A DNA stretch of 64,000 nucleotides from Pseudomonas caricapapayae (GTDB taxonomy: Bacteria; Pseudomonadota; Gammaproteobacteria; Pseudomonadales; Pseudomonadaceae), in the NCBI RefSeq assembly GCF_001400735.1, contig NZ_LJPW01000012.1, positions 53,532 through 117,531 on the forward strand, read 5' to 3'. A program made the position numbers and the translations under genes. The first letter of the stretch is position 1. Each line of letters starts with the position of its first letter. Positions 9,083 to 18,273 of the stretch are shown here, one piece after another. The notes beneath the pieces were generated by a model, which saw only the letters and a program-made list of their open reading frames with translations, searched no databases and was not told the DNA's origin.

Positions 9083-10777
9083 ATGACTGATGCTGTCCTC
9101 ACTGGTTTGGCCAAGCAATTGGTCCTCGCCGAGCTCCTTACTGAACCTGTTGCGCAGCAAGCGTATCAACAGGCGCGCCGCGACAAGATTTCGTTGGTGA
9201 GCTATCTGGTTCAGAACAAGCTGGTCAAAAGCCTCACGCTGGCGGAATTGGCTTCTGATCAGTTCGGCGTGCCGTTCATGGACCTCGCCAGCCTGGACAA
9301 GGAAAGCCAGCCTAAAGGTCTAGTGAGTGAAAAGCTGGTTCGGCAGCATCACGCCCTGCCGCTCTGGCGACGAGGTAACAAGCTGTTCATTGGCATATCG
9401 GATCCGACCAATCATCAGGCTGTGACCGATATTCAGTTCAGTACTGGCCTAAACACCGAAGCGATTCTGGTCGAAGATGACAAGCTGACCACTGCGATAG
9501 ATCGATTTTTTGACAGTGATAGCGGTCTGGGCAATCTGGAAGATGTCGATCTGGGTGTGGATATCGAACCGGCTGATGGTAAGGAAACGTCCCTCGCGAC
9601 GCAGAATGACGCTGACGATGCCCCGGTGGTCCGTTTCGTCAACAAAATGCTGTTGGATGCCATCCGGTTAGGATCGTCCGATCTACATTTCGAGCCCTAC
9701 GAAAAGATCTTTCGCGTGCGCCTGCGTACCGATGGCATTTTGCATGAGGTTGCCAGGCCGCCGATTCATCTGGCAAATCGTATTGCTGCACGCCTGAAAG
9801 TCATGGCGAGCCTCGACATTTCGGAACGGCGCAAACCACAGGACGGCCGGGTCAAGTTACGAATGTCCAAAACCAAAGCTATTGATTTTCGTATGAATAC
9901 CTTGCCCACTCTATGGGGCGAGAAAATCGTGATGCGGATTCTCGACCCGACCAGCGCACAGATGGGCATCGATGCTCTGGGCTACGAGCCAGAGCAAAAA
10001 GCACTGTATCTGGAGGCGCTGAAACAGCCGCAGGGCATGATTCTAGTGACCGGCCCCACGGGTTCCGGCAAGACCGTTTCTCTGTATACCGGTCTGAATA
10101 TCCTTAATACTGTGGACATCAATATATCCACGGCCGAAGACCCGGTAGAGATCAACCTAGAAGGTATCAATCAGGTCAACGTCAACCCGCGTCAGGGGCT
10201 AGACTTTTCTCAAGCATTGCGCGCGTTCCTGCGTCAAGATCCCGACGTGATAATGGTCGGTGAGATACGAGACTTGGAAACGGCAGAAATTGCCATCAAA
10301 GCCTCGCAGACCGGGCATATGGTGCTTTCCACACTGCACACCAACAGCGCAGCGGAAACGCTGACTCGACTGCATCATATGGGTGTCGCGGCATTCAACA
10401 TTGCTACGGCAATCAACCTGATTATTGCGCAACGGCTGGCACGTAAGCTGTGCAGCCACTGCAAGAAAGAATTGGATATTCCTCGCGAGACACTTTTTCA
10501 GGAAGGTTTTCCAGAAGAGAAAATCGGCAATTTCAAGATATACGGCCCGGTGGGCTGTGAGCACTGCAACGGGGGTTACCGAGGCAGGGTGGGCATTTAC
10601 GAAGTGGTCAAGAAAACACCGGAACTGGAACGCATCATCATGGAAGAAGGCAACTCGCTGGAGATCTCTAGACAGATGCGCAAGGACGGTTTCAATGACC
10701 TTCGCACATCAGGGCTTTCGAAAGCCATGCAGGGCATCACCAGCCTTGAAGAAGTCAACCGCGTGACCAAGGATTAA
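9083..10777 (+). CDS. pilB: Type IV pilus extension ATPase
   Basis: 564 residues from the ATG at 9083, the same size as P. aeruginosa PilB (566); an earlier in-frame start at 9026 lacks support. It has an N-terminal MshEN-like domain, a central GspE/PilT-type ATPase with Walker A GPTGSGKT, Asp and His boxes and Walker B-like IMVGEIRDLETAE, and a C-terminal CSHCKK...CEHCNGG tetracysteine zinc site. It powers pilus extension at the inner-membrane base. It is followed by pilC after 2 nt. Confidence 0.95.
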   Translation: MTDAVLTGLAKQLVLAELLTEPVAQQAYQQARRDKISLVSYLVQNKLVKSLTLAELASDQFGVPFMDLASLDKESQPKGLVSEKLVRQHHALPLWRRGNKLFIGISDPTNHQAVTDIQFSTGLNTEAILVEDDKLTTAIDRFFDSDSGLGNLEDVDLGVDIEPADGKETSLATQNDADDAPVVRFVNKMLLDAIRLGSSDLHFEPYEKIFRVRLRTDGILHEVARPPIHLANRIAARLKVMASLDISERRKPQDGRVKLRMSKTKAIDFRMNTLPTLWGEKIVMRILDPTSAQMGIDALGYEPEQKALYLEALKQPQGMILVTGPTGSGKTVSLYTGLNILNTVDINISTAEDPVEINLEGINQVNVNPRQGLDFSQALRAFLRQDPDVIMVGEIRDLETAEIAIKASQTGHMVLSTLHTNSAAETLTRLHHMGVAAFNIATAINLIIAQRLARKLCSHCKKELDIPRETLFQEGFPEEKIGNFKIYGPVGCEHCNGGYRGRVGIYEVVKKTPELERIIMEEGNSLEISRQMRKDGFNDLRTSGLSKAMQGITSLEEVNRVTKD

Positions 10778-10779
10778 AC

Positions 10780-11997
10780 ATGGCCAGCAAGGCAGTCAAA
10801 GTCATCGTTTACACATGGGAAGGCGTGGACAAAAAAGGCGTCAAACTTAGCGGAGAATTAAGCGGCCACAATCCGGCGCTTATCAAAGCACAATTGCGTA
10901 AACAGGGTGTCAACCCTACCAAGGTGCGCAAAAAAGCTGCCTCGATCTTCGGCAAGGGTAAAAAAATCAAGCCTCTAGACATCGCTTTTTTCTCTCGGCA
11001 AATGGCGACGATGATGAAAGCCGGAGTTCCGCTGCTACAGTCGTTCGATATTATCGGTGAGGGTGCAGAAAATCCGAATATGCGAGCGCTGGTAGGCTCA
11101 CTCAAACAAGAAGTATCAGCAGGTAACAGTTTTGCAACGGCTTTGCGGCAAAAGCCCGAGTACTTTGATGATCTCTTTTGCAACCTCGTGGATGCGGGCG
11201 AGCAAGCTGGTGCTCTTGAGAGTCTGCTGGATCGAGTAGCAAGCTACAAAGAAAAGACAGAAAAGCTCAAAGCAAAAATAAAGAAAGCCATGACCTACCC
11301 CGCTGCTGTTTTAATCGTTGCACTTATTGTGTCCGGCATTCTATTAATTAAAGTAGTTCCGCAGTTTCAGTCAGTTTTTGCAGGCTTTGGTGCAGAACTC
11401 CCTACGTTCACATTGATGGTTATAAGTCTTTCAGAGATTGTGCAGAAATGGTGGCTGGCGATTGCAGGCATGTTTTTCTTCAGCATTTTCATATTCAAAC
11501 GTGCTTATAATAAGTCTCAGAAATTTCGCGACAGCCTTGACCGTCTTTTGCTGAAAGTCCCCATCATTGGGCCGCTGATTTTTAAGTCATCAGTAGCGCG
11601 TTATGCCCGCACGCTCGCAACAACTTTTGCCGCTGGAGTTCCGCTAGTAGAGGCTCTCGACTCTGTCGCAGGGGCAACGGGCAACGTGGTGTTCAGAAAC
11701 GCTGTGAACAAGGTTAAGCAAGACGTGTCCACCGGAATGCAGCTTAATTTCTCAATGCGCTCTACTGGAGTTTTTCCCAGTTTAGCAATTCAGATGACTG
11801 CCATTGGAGAAGAGTCTGGTGCGTTGGATAATATGTTGGATAAGGTCGCAACTTATTATGAGGATGAGGTCGACAATATGGTAGACAGTCTGACCAGCCT
11901 TATGGAACCTATGATTATGGCCGTTCTCGGTGTGGTAGTGGGCGGATTGGTCATAGCAATGTACTTACCGATTTTCAAGCTCGGAGACGTTGTCTGA
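10780..11997 (+). CDS. pilC: Type IV pilus inner-membrane platform protein
   Basis: A 405-residue GspF-family protein with the two tandem cytoplasmic domains (IAFFSRQMATMMKAGVPLLQ and a second copy around YARTLATTFAAGVPLVEA) and three membrane helices (about residues 175-195, 220-240 and 375-400). It is the platform on which PilB acts. The start is 2 nt after the pilB stop. Codon use in the 3' half is more AT-rich than in neighbouring pilD, consistent with the variable pilA-pilC part of the locus having been exchanged. Confidence 0.95.
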   Translation: MASKAVKVIVYTWEGVDKKGVKLSGELSGHNPALIKAQLRKQGVNPTKVRKKAASIFGKGKKIKPLDIAFFSRQMATMMKAGVPLLQSFDIIGEGAENPNMRALVGSLKQEVSAGNSFATALRQKPEYFDDLFCNLVDAGEQAGALESLLDRVASYKEKTEKLKAKIKKAMTYPAAVLIVALIVSGILLIKVVPQFQSVFAGFGAELPTFTLMVISLSEIVQKWWLAIAGMFFFSIFIFKRAYNKSQKFRDSLDRLLLKVPIIGPLIFKSSVARYARTLATTFAAGVPLVEALDSVAGATGNVVFRNAVNKVKQDVSTGMQLNFSMRSTGVFPSLAIQMTAIGEESGALDNMLDKVATYYEDEVDNMVDSLTSLMEPMIMAVLGVVVGGLVIAMYLPIFKLGDVV

Positions 11998-11998
11998 A

Positions 11999-12871
11999 AT
12001 GCCTCTCCTCGACCTACTGGCCAGCTCCCCCCTGGCCTTCGTCACCACCTGCTGCATCCTCGGCCTCATCATCGGAAGCTTCCTCAACGTAGTCGTCTAC
12101 CGCCTCCCAAAAATGATGGAGCGCGACTGGAAAGCCCAATCCCGCGAAATGCTCGGCCTGCCCGCAGAACCCGATCAGCCTGCCTTCAACCTGAACCGCC
12201 CCCGCTCCAGTTGCCCGCACTGCGCGCACAAAATCCGCCCGTGGGAAAATCTGCCGGTCATCAGCTATCTGCTGCTGCGCGGTAAATGCTCGCAGTGCAA
12301 AGCGCCGATCAGCAAACGCTACCCGCTGGTCGAGCTGACCTGCGCCGTGTTATCAGCCTACGTCGCCTGGCATTTCGGCTACGGCTGGCAGGCGGCGGCA
12401 ATGCTGGTGTTGAGCTGGGGGCTGCTGGCGATGAGTCTGATCGACGCTGATCACCAGCTGTTACCTGATTCTCTGGTGCTGCCATTGCTGTGGCTGGGCC
12501 TGATCGTCAACGCTTTCGGGCTGTTCACCTCGCTGAATGATGCGCTATGGGGAGCGGTGGCCGGCTATCTGGCGCTGTGGTCGGTGTTCTGGCTGTTCAA
12601 GCTGGTGACCGGCAAGGAAGGCATGGGTTATGGCGACTTCAAGTTGCTGGCCATGCTTGGCGCGTGGGGCGGCTGGCAGATTCTGCCGTTGACCATCCTG
12701 CTGTCGTCGCTGGTGGGCGCGGTGCTGGGGGTGATCATGATGCGTGTGCGCAGGGTTGAAAGCGGTACGCCGATCCCCTTTGGTCCTTATCTGGCCATTG
12801 CGGGGTGGATCGCTTTGCTCTGGGGTGGTCAAATAACCGACTCTTACATGCAGTTTGCCGGTTTCAGATGA
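11999..12871 (+). CDS. pilD: Prepilin peptidase / N-methyltransferase
   Basis: 290 residues from the ATG at 11999 ([14 protein letters not shown]), one base after the pilC stop and equal in length to P. aeruginosa PilD; a TTG nine bases earlier is possible but unlikely. It shows the paired CxxC motifs of the cytosolic zinc site (CPHCAHK and CSQCKAP) and the aspartyl protease residues in [11 protein letters not shown] and [14 protein letters not shown]. It cleaves and methylates PilA and also type II secretion pseudopilins. Its stop overlaps the coaE start (ATGA). Confidence 0.96.
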   Translation: MPLLDLLASSPLAFVTTCCILGLIIGSFLNVVVYRLPKMMERDWKAQSREMLGLPAEPDQPAFNLNRPRSSCPHCAHKIRPWENLPVISYLLLRGKCSQCKAPISKRYPLVELTCAVLSAYVAWHFGYGWQAAAMLVLSWGLLAMSLIDADHQLLPDSLVLPLLWLGLIVNAFGLFTSLNDALWGAVAGYLALWSVFWLFKLVTGKEGMGYGDFKLLAMLGAWGGWQILPLTILLSSLVGAVLGVIMMRVRRVESGTPIPFGPYLAIAGWIALLWGGQITDSYMQFAGFR

Positions 12872-13491
12872 CTCACCCCGATCAAAAACCCTGGATTCTT
12901 GGCCTGACTGGCGGCATTGGTAGCGGTAAAAGTGCAGCGGCACAGTGCTTTATCGACCTTGGCATCGACACCGTGGATGCCGACCACGCCGCCCGCTGGG
13001 TGGTCGAACCGGGGCGCCCGGCGCTGGAACAGATAGCTGCGCATTTCGGCAAGGACGTGTTGCAGGCCAGCGGCGAGCTGGATCGTGGCGCGCTGCGCAA
13101 GCTGATCTTCGAAAACCCCGAGCAGCGGCGCTGGCTGGAAGCGCTGCTGCATCCGTTGATCAATCAGGAAATCGTCAGCCATCTGGCCAAGGCCAAATCG
13201 CCTTATGCCATTCTGGTCTCGCCACTGCTGGTCGAGTCCGGGCAATACCGCATGGTTCAGCGGCTGCTGGTGATCGATGCTCCGGCGCACCTGCAGATAG
13301 AACGCACCATGCTGCGCGACAGCTCCAGCCAGGAGCAGGTCGAAGCCATTCTCAAGGTGCAGATCCAACGTGAAGACCGCCTGCGTCATGCTGACGATGT
13401 GCTGGTCAACGACCGCGACCCTGCCTGGCTGATCAGCGAGGTCGAGCGGCTGCACCACTTTTACCTTACTTTGCGTGGAGGCCAATCATGA
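12868..13491 (+). CDS. coaE: Dephospho-CoA kinase
   Basis: 207 residues from the ATG at 12868, which overlaps the pilD stop. The P-loop [14 protein letters not shown] is at residues about 10-23, followed by the family motif [13 protein letters not shown]. It catalyses the last step of coenzyme A synthesis, phosphorylating dephospho-CoA. The pilD-coaE-yacG order is typical of Pseudomonas. Confidence 0.96.
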   Translation: MTHPDQKPWILGLTGGIGSGKSAAAQCFIDLGIDTVDADHAARWVVEPGRPALEQIAAHFGKDVLQASGELDRGALRKLIFENPEQRRWLEALLHPLINQEIVSHLAKAKSPYAILVSPLLVESGQYRMVQRLLVIDAPAHLQIERTMLRDSSSQEQVEAILKVQIQREDRLRHADDVLVNDRDPAWLISEVERLHHFYLTLRGGQS

Positions 13492-13697
13492 GCCAACCAA
13501 TGACCGTTCAATGCCCAACCTGCGACGCCCCTGTGGAATGGAGCGCGGCCAGTCCAAGCCGCCCGTTCTGCTCAGAACGCTGCAAACTGATCGACCTGGG
13601 AGCCTGGGCTTCTGAAGAGCATGCGATTCCGGTGAGTCCGGATGCTGAGGATGAATTGTTCTCGGGTGATCTGGAGGCTCCGCATCGGGGGCATTGA
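13488..13697 (+). CDS. yacG: DNA gyrase inhibitor YacG (zinc protein)
   Basis: A 69-residue protein with the four-cysteine zinc site CPTCDAP...CSERCK and the following [11 protein letters not shown] motif of YacG. The family binds GyrB and reduces gyrase activity. It overlaps the coaE stop by 4 nt and closes the pil-coaE run. Confidence 0.94.
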   Translation: MSQPMTVQCPTCDAPVEWSAASPSRPFCSERCKLIDLGAWASEEHAIPVSPDAEDELFSGDLEAPHRGH

Positions 13698-13828
13698 TCG
13701 ACACGGTCCCAGACAACTCTCTTCTTGCCAACGGACGAGTGACTAGAGCGACGATCCGAGTTGCACACGAAGGCTGTCTCACAGTCGCCTGACTCCAAGC
13801 GGCTGTGGTCAGCCTCTCGAGGGTATAT

Positions 13829-14287
13829 TCACCCGCCCCCCCTTTTCTTGCCCCCAGAAACAGCAATCAGAATATCTCGTGCAGACCAAACCCAGCCGCC
13901 CAGCAAAAGACAGGGAATCAGTATGGAAAAGAATTGATGAAAGTCAGAAAAAGGTCTCTTGGCAACCCCCACTCCAACAATCCCCAGAATAAAAAGACAG
14001 AAAAATAAATAACCGAGCACTCTAAAGAATAAACAAATAACGTTTGAAAAACTTATACTCTCCACCCACACCACACCCCGTCGTGAGAAAAATGTACTCC
14101 AACAAGCGTGACATACTGTTGACCACCCAAAGCACGTAAACTGATAGACCGATATCTGAACTCCCGCGTCAAGAAAAATCCAAGCATACATGGCGTCCAT
14201 TATCTCACCCGTAGCTCTTAAATACCCAGTCACATAATAGAGACCTATACCGCCCAACACGTAAACCACCAAACCCAAAATAAACAC
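13829..14287 (-). CDS. Hypothetical four-helix membrane protein
   Basis: 152 residues from a GTG start with AGGA 8 nt upstream. The sequence is strongly hydrophobic with about four membrane segments (residues 1-22, around 60-75, 85-108 and 120-140) and a basic Gly-Lys-Arg C-terminal tail. It contains five cysteines. I do not recognise the family. The gene and its flanks are more AT-rich than coaE/yacG and it sits in a variable spot between yacG and a Sel1 protein, suggesting accessory DNA. Confidence 0.5.
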   Translation of the reverse strand: MFILGLVVYVLGGIGLYYVTGYLRATGEIMDAMYAWIFLDAGVQISVYQFTCFGWSTVCHACWSTFFSRRGVVWVESISFSNVICLFFRVLGYLFFCLFILGIVGVGVAKRPFSDFHQFFSILIPCLLLGGWVWSARDILIAVSGGKKRGGG

Positions 14288-14391
14288 TGCCAGGTTCCTG
14301 CTTCAGGATAATTTTACCTTCACTGCCACATCAGCCTTTTCAGCCCCACATGACGCTTCTACCAGCGCGCTAATAAACTGCGCAAAAAAGT

Positions 14392-15900
14392 CTATTTCAG
14401 GTAGTTACCAATAGCAACGCTCTTGCTTCTACAAACCTCGTGCGACAGTCTGTCTCCATCGATAGTCTTCCCGGGATCCATCTCCTCGACAACCTTACGT
14501 ATTGCGTCTTTGTAGACCTTGCTGTCAGGATTTATGCTAGACGCGCATTTCATCAAGGCATAGCTAATCACTGAATTTTTCGAAACGCCCAAACCTTTCC
14601 CATAGATTAAGCTGAGGTTCGCGAAAGCGGCGGCGTCGTCCTGCTCCGCTGCCTTCCAGTACCAATCCATAGCTTTCGGGTAATCCTGGGGAACACCATA
14701 GCCATGTTTGTACATGTTGCCTAACTCGTTTTCCGCATAGGCAATTCGCTCCGCAGGGAGCGCACGAAAATACAGCAGCGCTTCTGCATAGTTACGTTCG
14801 ACACCACGCCCCTCTTTCAGCATGCGCGCAAGCTGATACTGGGCACGCGGCATATTTTGAGCAGCCGCTAATCGGTACCACTTTGCAGCTGCGGCGTTAT
14901 CAACAGCACCGCCACGGCCCGATTCAAAAAGACTTGCAAGATCCGCCTGCGCAACGGCAAGCCCTTGAGTAGCTGCGAGCCCAAGCCAATAACGAGCCTC
15001 TGTGTAGTCCGTCGCCACTCCTTTGCCAACGATAGAAAAATACCCAATCTTGTACTGCGCAGGGGCATAGTCAGCTGAAGCGCTACGCCTATACCAGGCA
15101 AGGGCGCTTTTATAATCCTGTTCTACACCTGCGCCATACTCATAGGCTTGGCCCAGCGCCAGTTGACCGACAGGGTCGTTTCCCGCAGCGGATTTTTCAT
15201 ACCATTTAAATGCCTCACGCTCATCTCTCTCGACGCCCTTTCCGTCCGCGAGGCTTTTAGCCAGGTTTCGTTGCGCAAGGGTGTCGCCCTTCTCGGCTGC
15301 CAATTTGAGAAAGCGAAAACCTTTGGCCGCATCACGGTCGACACCACGACCTTCGATGTATCCCACGCCCAGAATATTCAACGCCTCGGCATCACCGCTG
15401 TCAGCGGCACGCTGTATGAAGTCTACCGCTGACGCTTCATCTTTTTCTACGCCTCTTCCTTCGCCAAGCATAAGTGCGTATCGGGACTGCGCAGCAGGCA
15501 AACCTTGTTCCGCAGCGACCTTATAAAACTCAGCAGCCTTTGCTAGATTTACAGCTGTGCCAACACCGTTTTCGTAAAAAAAACCTAACCTGTATTGAGC
15601 CAGCACCAGCCGTTGTTGTGCGGCGGCAGAGATATTCTCAAAGGCCTTTATCGCATCTTTGGAGACACCTTTACCCTCCTCATACTGCAACCCGATGTAG
15701 TACTCGGCCTGAGCATTGCCTTTTGCAGCCTCTTTTTGGAAGAGAGAAAATGCTTGCTGATACAGTCCTTGACTGTACGCATCCAGGCCCTTCTGCATTG
15801 ATGCCAATGCACTCGTTGAAAGACAAAAGAACAAAAAGCCGGCGAAGAGTGCATCAGCTTTCAATATCCGCTTCCTGAATACATGTTTAGAGACCCTCAT
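14392..15900 (-). CDS. Sel1-repeat (tetratricopeptide-like) secreted protein
   Basis: About 502 residues from the ATG at 15900 (MRVSKHVFRKR), which gives a normal signal peptide (ADALFAGFLFFCLSTSALA); the open frame extends to an ATG at 16011, which would add a second hydrophobic stretch. After the signal come about eleven to twelve Sel1 repeats, each a 36-residue unit of the type A-x-x-W-Y-x-x-A-A-x-x-G with G-x-G-V-x-x-D. Such proteins are helical scaffolds for protein contacts in the periplasm or at the surface. No partner can be named from the neighbours. Confidence 0.8.
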   Translation of the reverse strand: MRVSKHVFRKRILKADALFAGFLFFCLSTSALASMQKGLDAYSQGLYQQAFSLFQKEAAKGNAQAEYYIGLQYEEGKGVSKDAIKAFENISAAAQQRLVLAQYRLGFFYENGVGTAVNLAKAAEFYKVAAEQGLPAAQSRYALMLGEGRGVEKDEASAVDFIQRAADSGDAEALNILGVGYIEGRGVDRDAAKGFRFLKLAAEKGDTLAQRNLAKSLADGKGVERDEREAFKWYEKSAAGNDPVGQLALGQAYEYGAGVEQDYKSALAWYRRSASADYAPAQYKIGYFSIVGKGVATDYTEARYWLGLAATQGLAVAQADLASLFESGRGGAVDNAAAAKWYRLAAAQNMPRAQYQLARMLKEGRGVERNYAEALLYFRALPAERIAYAENELGNMYKHGYGVPQDYPKAMDWYWKAAEQDDAAAFANLSLIYGKGLGVSKNSVISYALMKCASSINPDSKVYKDAIRKVVEEMDPGKTIDGDRLSHEVCRSKSVAIGNYLK

Positions 15901-16302
15901 CACCCGCCACATTCGCCCGCAGGCATTTGGCGTTGAACAGGCACAGAACGCTTGTGCGTAGGTAAAAATGCAGATCAAGATCGCCCGACCCAGAGAGAAA
16001 AATAGCTTCATTTACGATCCATGTGAGAAGAAACCCTGAGTACCATTTGACTGGCTTTTCATGCCTTCGGCGCTGGACAGAAAAGCTTTAGGCGACTGAA
16101 TGGAAATCTACCACGCGCTATACACACGGCAAAAAAATTGAAAGCGGCACAGTCTATTTTCATAGCCATCGCCTTGAGCGGTGAGCAAGCGCCTTATAAA
16201 TGCTCGACCCCAGATCAGGCAGGCTTATCTAACCCATGCTTTGATCCCAACCTGAATCTGCCCTAACGCAGTACATGTATAAGCAAGTGCGCAAGCACGC
16301 CG

Positions 16303-16770
16303 TCAAGACTGAGGCTTCTCCAACGCAGCCCTCAACGCATCCGCACTGCCAAACTGCTGCTGACTGACCAACTGCCCGTCGCGCAACTGTAACCACAGCA
16401 CTTTATCGTCATCGCCTGCGTACTGCGGCACGATGCGCGCTTCTCGATCAAGCATTACGCGATAGCTGTAATCCCGCATTTTGGGGATGGCGAACATTTT
16501 GGCGATGAGGGTCGGCATTTTCTGAATGTCAGCGACGAACACCGTCTGGCGCGATTCCAGAAAGCCTTTGGGCTTGTTCTGAAGGGCGGCATTGACCAGC
16601 TTGGCGGCGTCCATGCTGCGTGCGACGAGCAGGGTTTGCGTGTGGTTATTCAACGTATAGGGCTGGTCGTATTGATCAAGCAACGTCCAGTAGGACAGAC
16701 GTTCGCCGACTTGCAGAGCGTTGGCGGTGAGGGGCAGCAAGGCCAGCAGCAGGATGGGCAGGAGCTTCAC
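16303..16770 (-). CDS. Periplasmic protein of unknown function (thioredoxin-like?)
   Basis: About 155 residues from a GTG at 16770 with GAGG 9 nt upstream, giving a clean signal peptide (KLLPILLLALLPLTANA). The mature part starts LQVGERLSYWTLLDQYDQPYTL, which resembles the beginning of thioredoxin-like YtfJ/AhpC-type domains, but no CxxC is present. Homologues in Pseudomonas genomes are often labelled FAD/FMN-containing dehydrogenase; I see no flavin-binding motif to support that name. Confidence 0.6.
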   Translation of the reverse strand: MKLLPILLLALLPLTANALQVGERLSYWTLLDQYDQPYTLNNHTQTLLVARSMDAAKLVNAALQNKPKGFLESRQTVFVADIQKMPTLIAKMFAIPKMRDYSYRVMLDREARIVPQYAGDDDKVLWLQLRDGQLVSQQQFGSADALRAALEKPQS

Positions 16771-16897
16771 AGATCGATCCTCGATAAAAGCAGCGCCTGC
16801 GAGCATTTATGGCAGGCAATCAAAAAATGAATTGCCAGTCTACACCCCGGCATTCACTCTTCCAGTCATGGCAACTTGAACGCTAAGCTAGCCCCCT

Positions 16898-17527
16898 ATG
16901 GATGACTCAGACTACCTGCGCCTGTTGACGATCCAGGCCGAACAAGCCAACGCCTTTCTGTCCAATGCGCGGAAGTGGGAGCGTGAGCGTTGGGTTTGTC
17001 AGCGGTTGTTGCAGGGGCTGAACATTGCGCATCGCAATGAGGACTTCACCCCCGCCAGTCAGGAGCCGCCGGATGTACTGTTTCGTGACGGGCGTTTCGA
17101 GGTGTTTTTCGTACTCGACGAGGGGCGGCGTCTCAATGACGAGTGGCGCGAAGAACTGGCGCGACGACGAAGCGCGTTCTCGTTGAGCCAGCTGGTACGT
17201 CGGGAAGCCAAGCCCAAGCGGATTCCGGCCTCTGAACTGCTGCACCGACTCGCCCCTACCCTGCGCAAGAAATCCACCAACTATCGCGAACGCGGCATTG
17301 ATCTGGGCGGGCTGGATATCATCGCCTTCGCCAGTCTCAAGCGTGAGGTTCTGGACCTCAACAGTCATTTTCCGCCGCCGACCGAGTACCTGCGTCAGGG
17401 CTGGCGTTCGTTGTCGCTGGTGGGGCCGACCTTCGCTCGGGTATTGTTCGCGCATCCGGGCGCTCCGGATTTTCTGCGTACCAATCTGGGGCGCAGTGTT
17501 GTTTTCGATGTTGGAATCAGTTTATGA
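16898..17527 (+). CDS. DUF1780 protein
   Basis: A 209-residue soluble protein typical of Pseudomonas DUF1780 (MDDSDYLRLLTIQAEQANAF start, EPPDVLFRDGRFEVFFVLDEGRR core). The ExD-type residues in PPDVLFRDGRFEVFF resemble a restriction-endonuclease-like fold, but activity is not established. It overlaps the MOSC gene by 4 nt (ATGA), so the two are co-translated. Confidence 0.8.
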   Translation: MDDSDYLRLLTIQAEQANAFLSNARKWERERWVCQRLLQGLNIAHRNEDFTPASQEPPDVLFRDGRFEVFFVLDEGRRLNDEWREELARRRSAFSLSQLVRREAKPKRIPASELLHRLAPTLRKKSTNYRERGIDLGGLDIIAFASLKREVLDLNSHFPPPTEYLRQGWRSLSLVGPTFARVLFAHPGAPDFLRTNLGRSVVFDVGISL

Positions 17528-18057
17528 GCCCCTTGCAGGAACTGCTGGCCGATGTGCCTCAACAAGGTCGCGTGCGCTGGATAGGCGTGCGCCCGCAGTC
17601 GCGGGTCGAGATGATCGAGCTGGATGCAGTGGAGGCGCGTCGCGAAGCGGGTCTGACCGGCGACCATTCACGGCCTGGCCCGCGTAATGCGCGGCAGGTG
17701 ACGTTGATTCAGTGGGAACATCTGGCCGTGATTGGCTCGTTGCTGGGCCGTGCGGCGGATAACCCTGTCGTGCCGCAGGACTTGCGGCGCAATCTGGTGA
17801 TCAGTAGCATCAACCTGTTCAGCCTGAAGAATCGACGTTTCAGAATAGGTCAGGCTATTTTCGAAACCACCGGCTGGTGTCAGCCTTGTGCGCGGCTTGA
17901 GCAGCGTCTCGGCCACGGCACCTTTCAGGCGGTGCGCGGGCATGGTGGAATTACTGCGCGAGTGTTACAAAGCGGAATCATCCGCCTGGATGACACGCTG
18001 CAGGTCGAGCCGCTCGAAGTCACCGACCCCTGGCCCCCTGCCCGCCAGCACGCCTGA
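17524..18057 (+). CDS. MOSC-domain protein
   Basis: A 177-residue MOSC-domain protein. Visible features are the early AGLTGDHS segment, the conserved RRNLVISSINLFSL block, and the cysteine-bearing GWCQPCARLEQ loop with the following RGHGGITARVL motif. MOSC domains are sulfur/molybdopterin-carrier-related domains that serve in molybdenum-cofactor enzymes or stand alone; the substrate here is unknown. It is coupled to the DUF1780 gene by an ATGA overlap. Confidence 0.85.
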   Translation: MSPLQELLADVPQQGRVRWIGVRPQSRVEMIELDAVEARREAGLTGDHSRPGPRNARQVTLIQWEHLAVIGSLLGRAADNPVVPQDLRRNLVISSINLFSLKNRRFRIGQAIFETTGWCQPCARLEQRLGHGTFQAVRGHGGITARVLQSGIIRLDDTLQVEPLEVTDPWPPARQHA

Positions 18058-18070
18058 GACGACGGATAAA

Positions 18071-18210
18071 TTGAGCAGCCCTCTGAACCCGGAACCGCAA
18101 AGGTGTGTCGAAGAGTACCTTCAGGCAAACCGCTATCCAGTCGAGCGCAGGCCGCTCCTGATTCCGGTATTGCCGTGATGAACCTGTTATCGAGCCTTCT
18201 GACGCTATGA
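18071..18210 (+). pseudogene. DUF3094-like small membrane protein, frameshifted
   Basis: In most Pseudomonas a DUF3094 small membrane protein follows the MOSC gene. Here the soluble N-terminal part is readable from a TTG at 18071 (LNPEPQRCVEEYL then ANRYPVERRPLL) and stops early at 18178. A C-terminal hydrophobic end (AVMNLLSSLLTL, stop at 18210) is in another frame, and much of the expected membrane helix is missing. Recognition rests on gene order and the short motif. Confidence 0.45.
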
Positions 18211-18273
18211 GCTGCCTTGCGCTCGCGAAGATCGAGCTCCCCCCGAATTCCTTAAACCTTCCGAGTAATCCTT

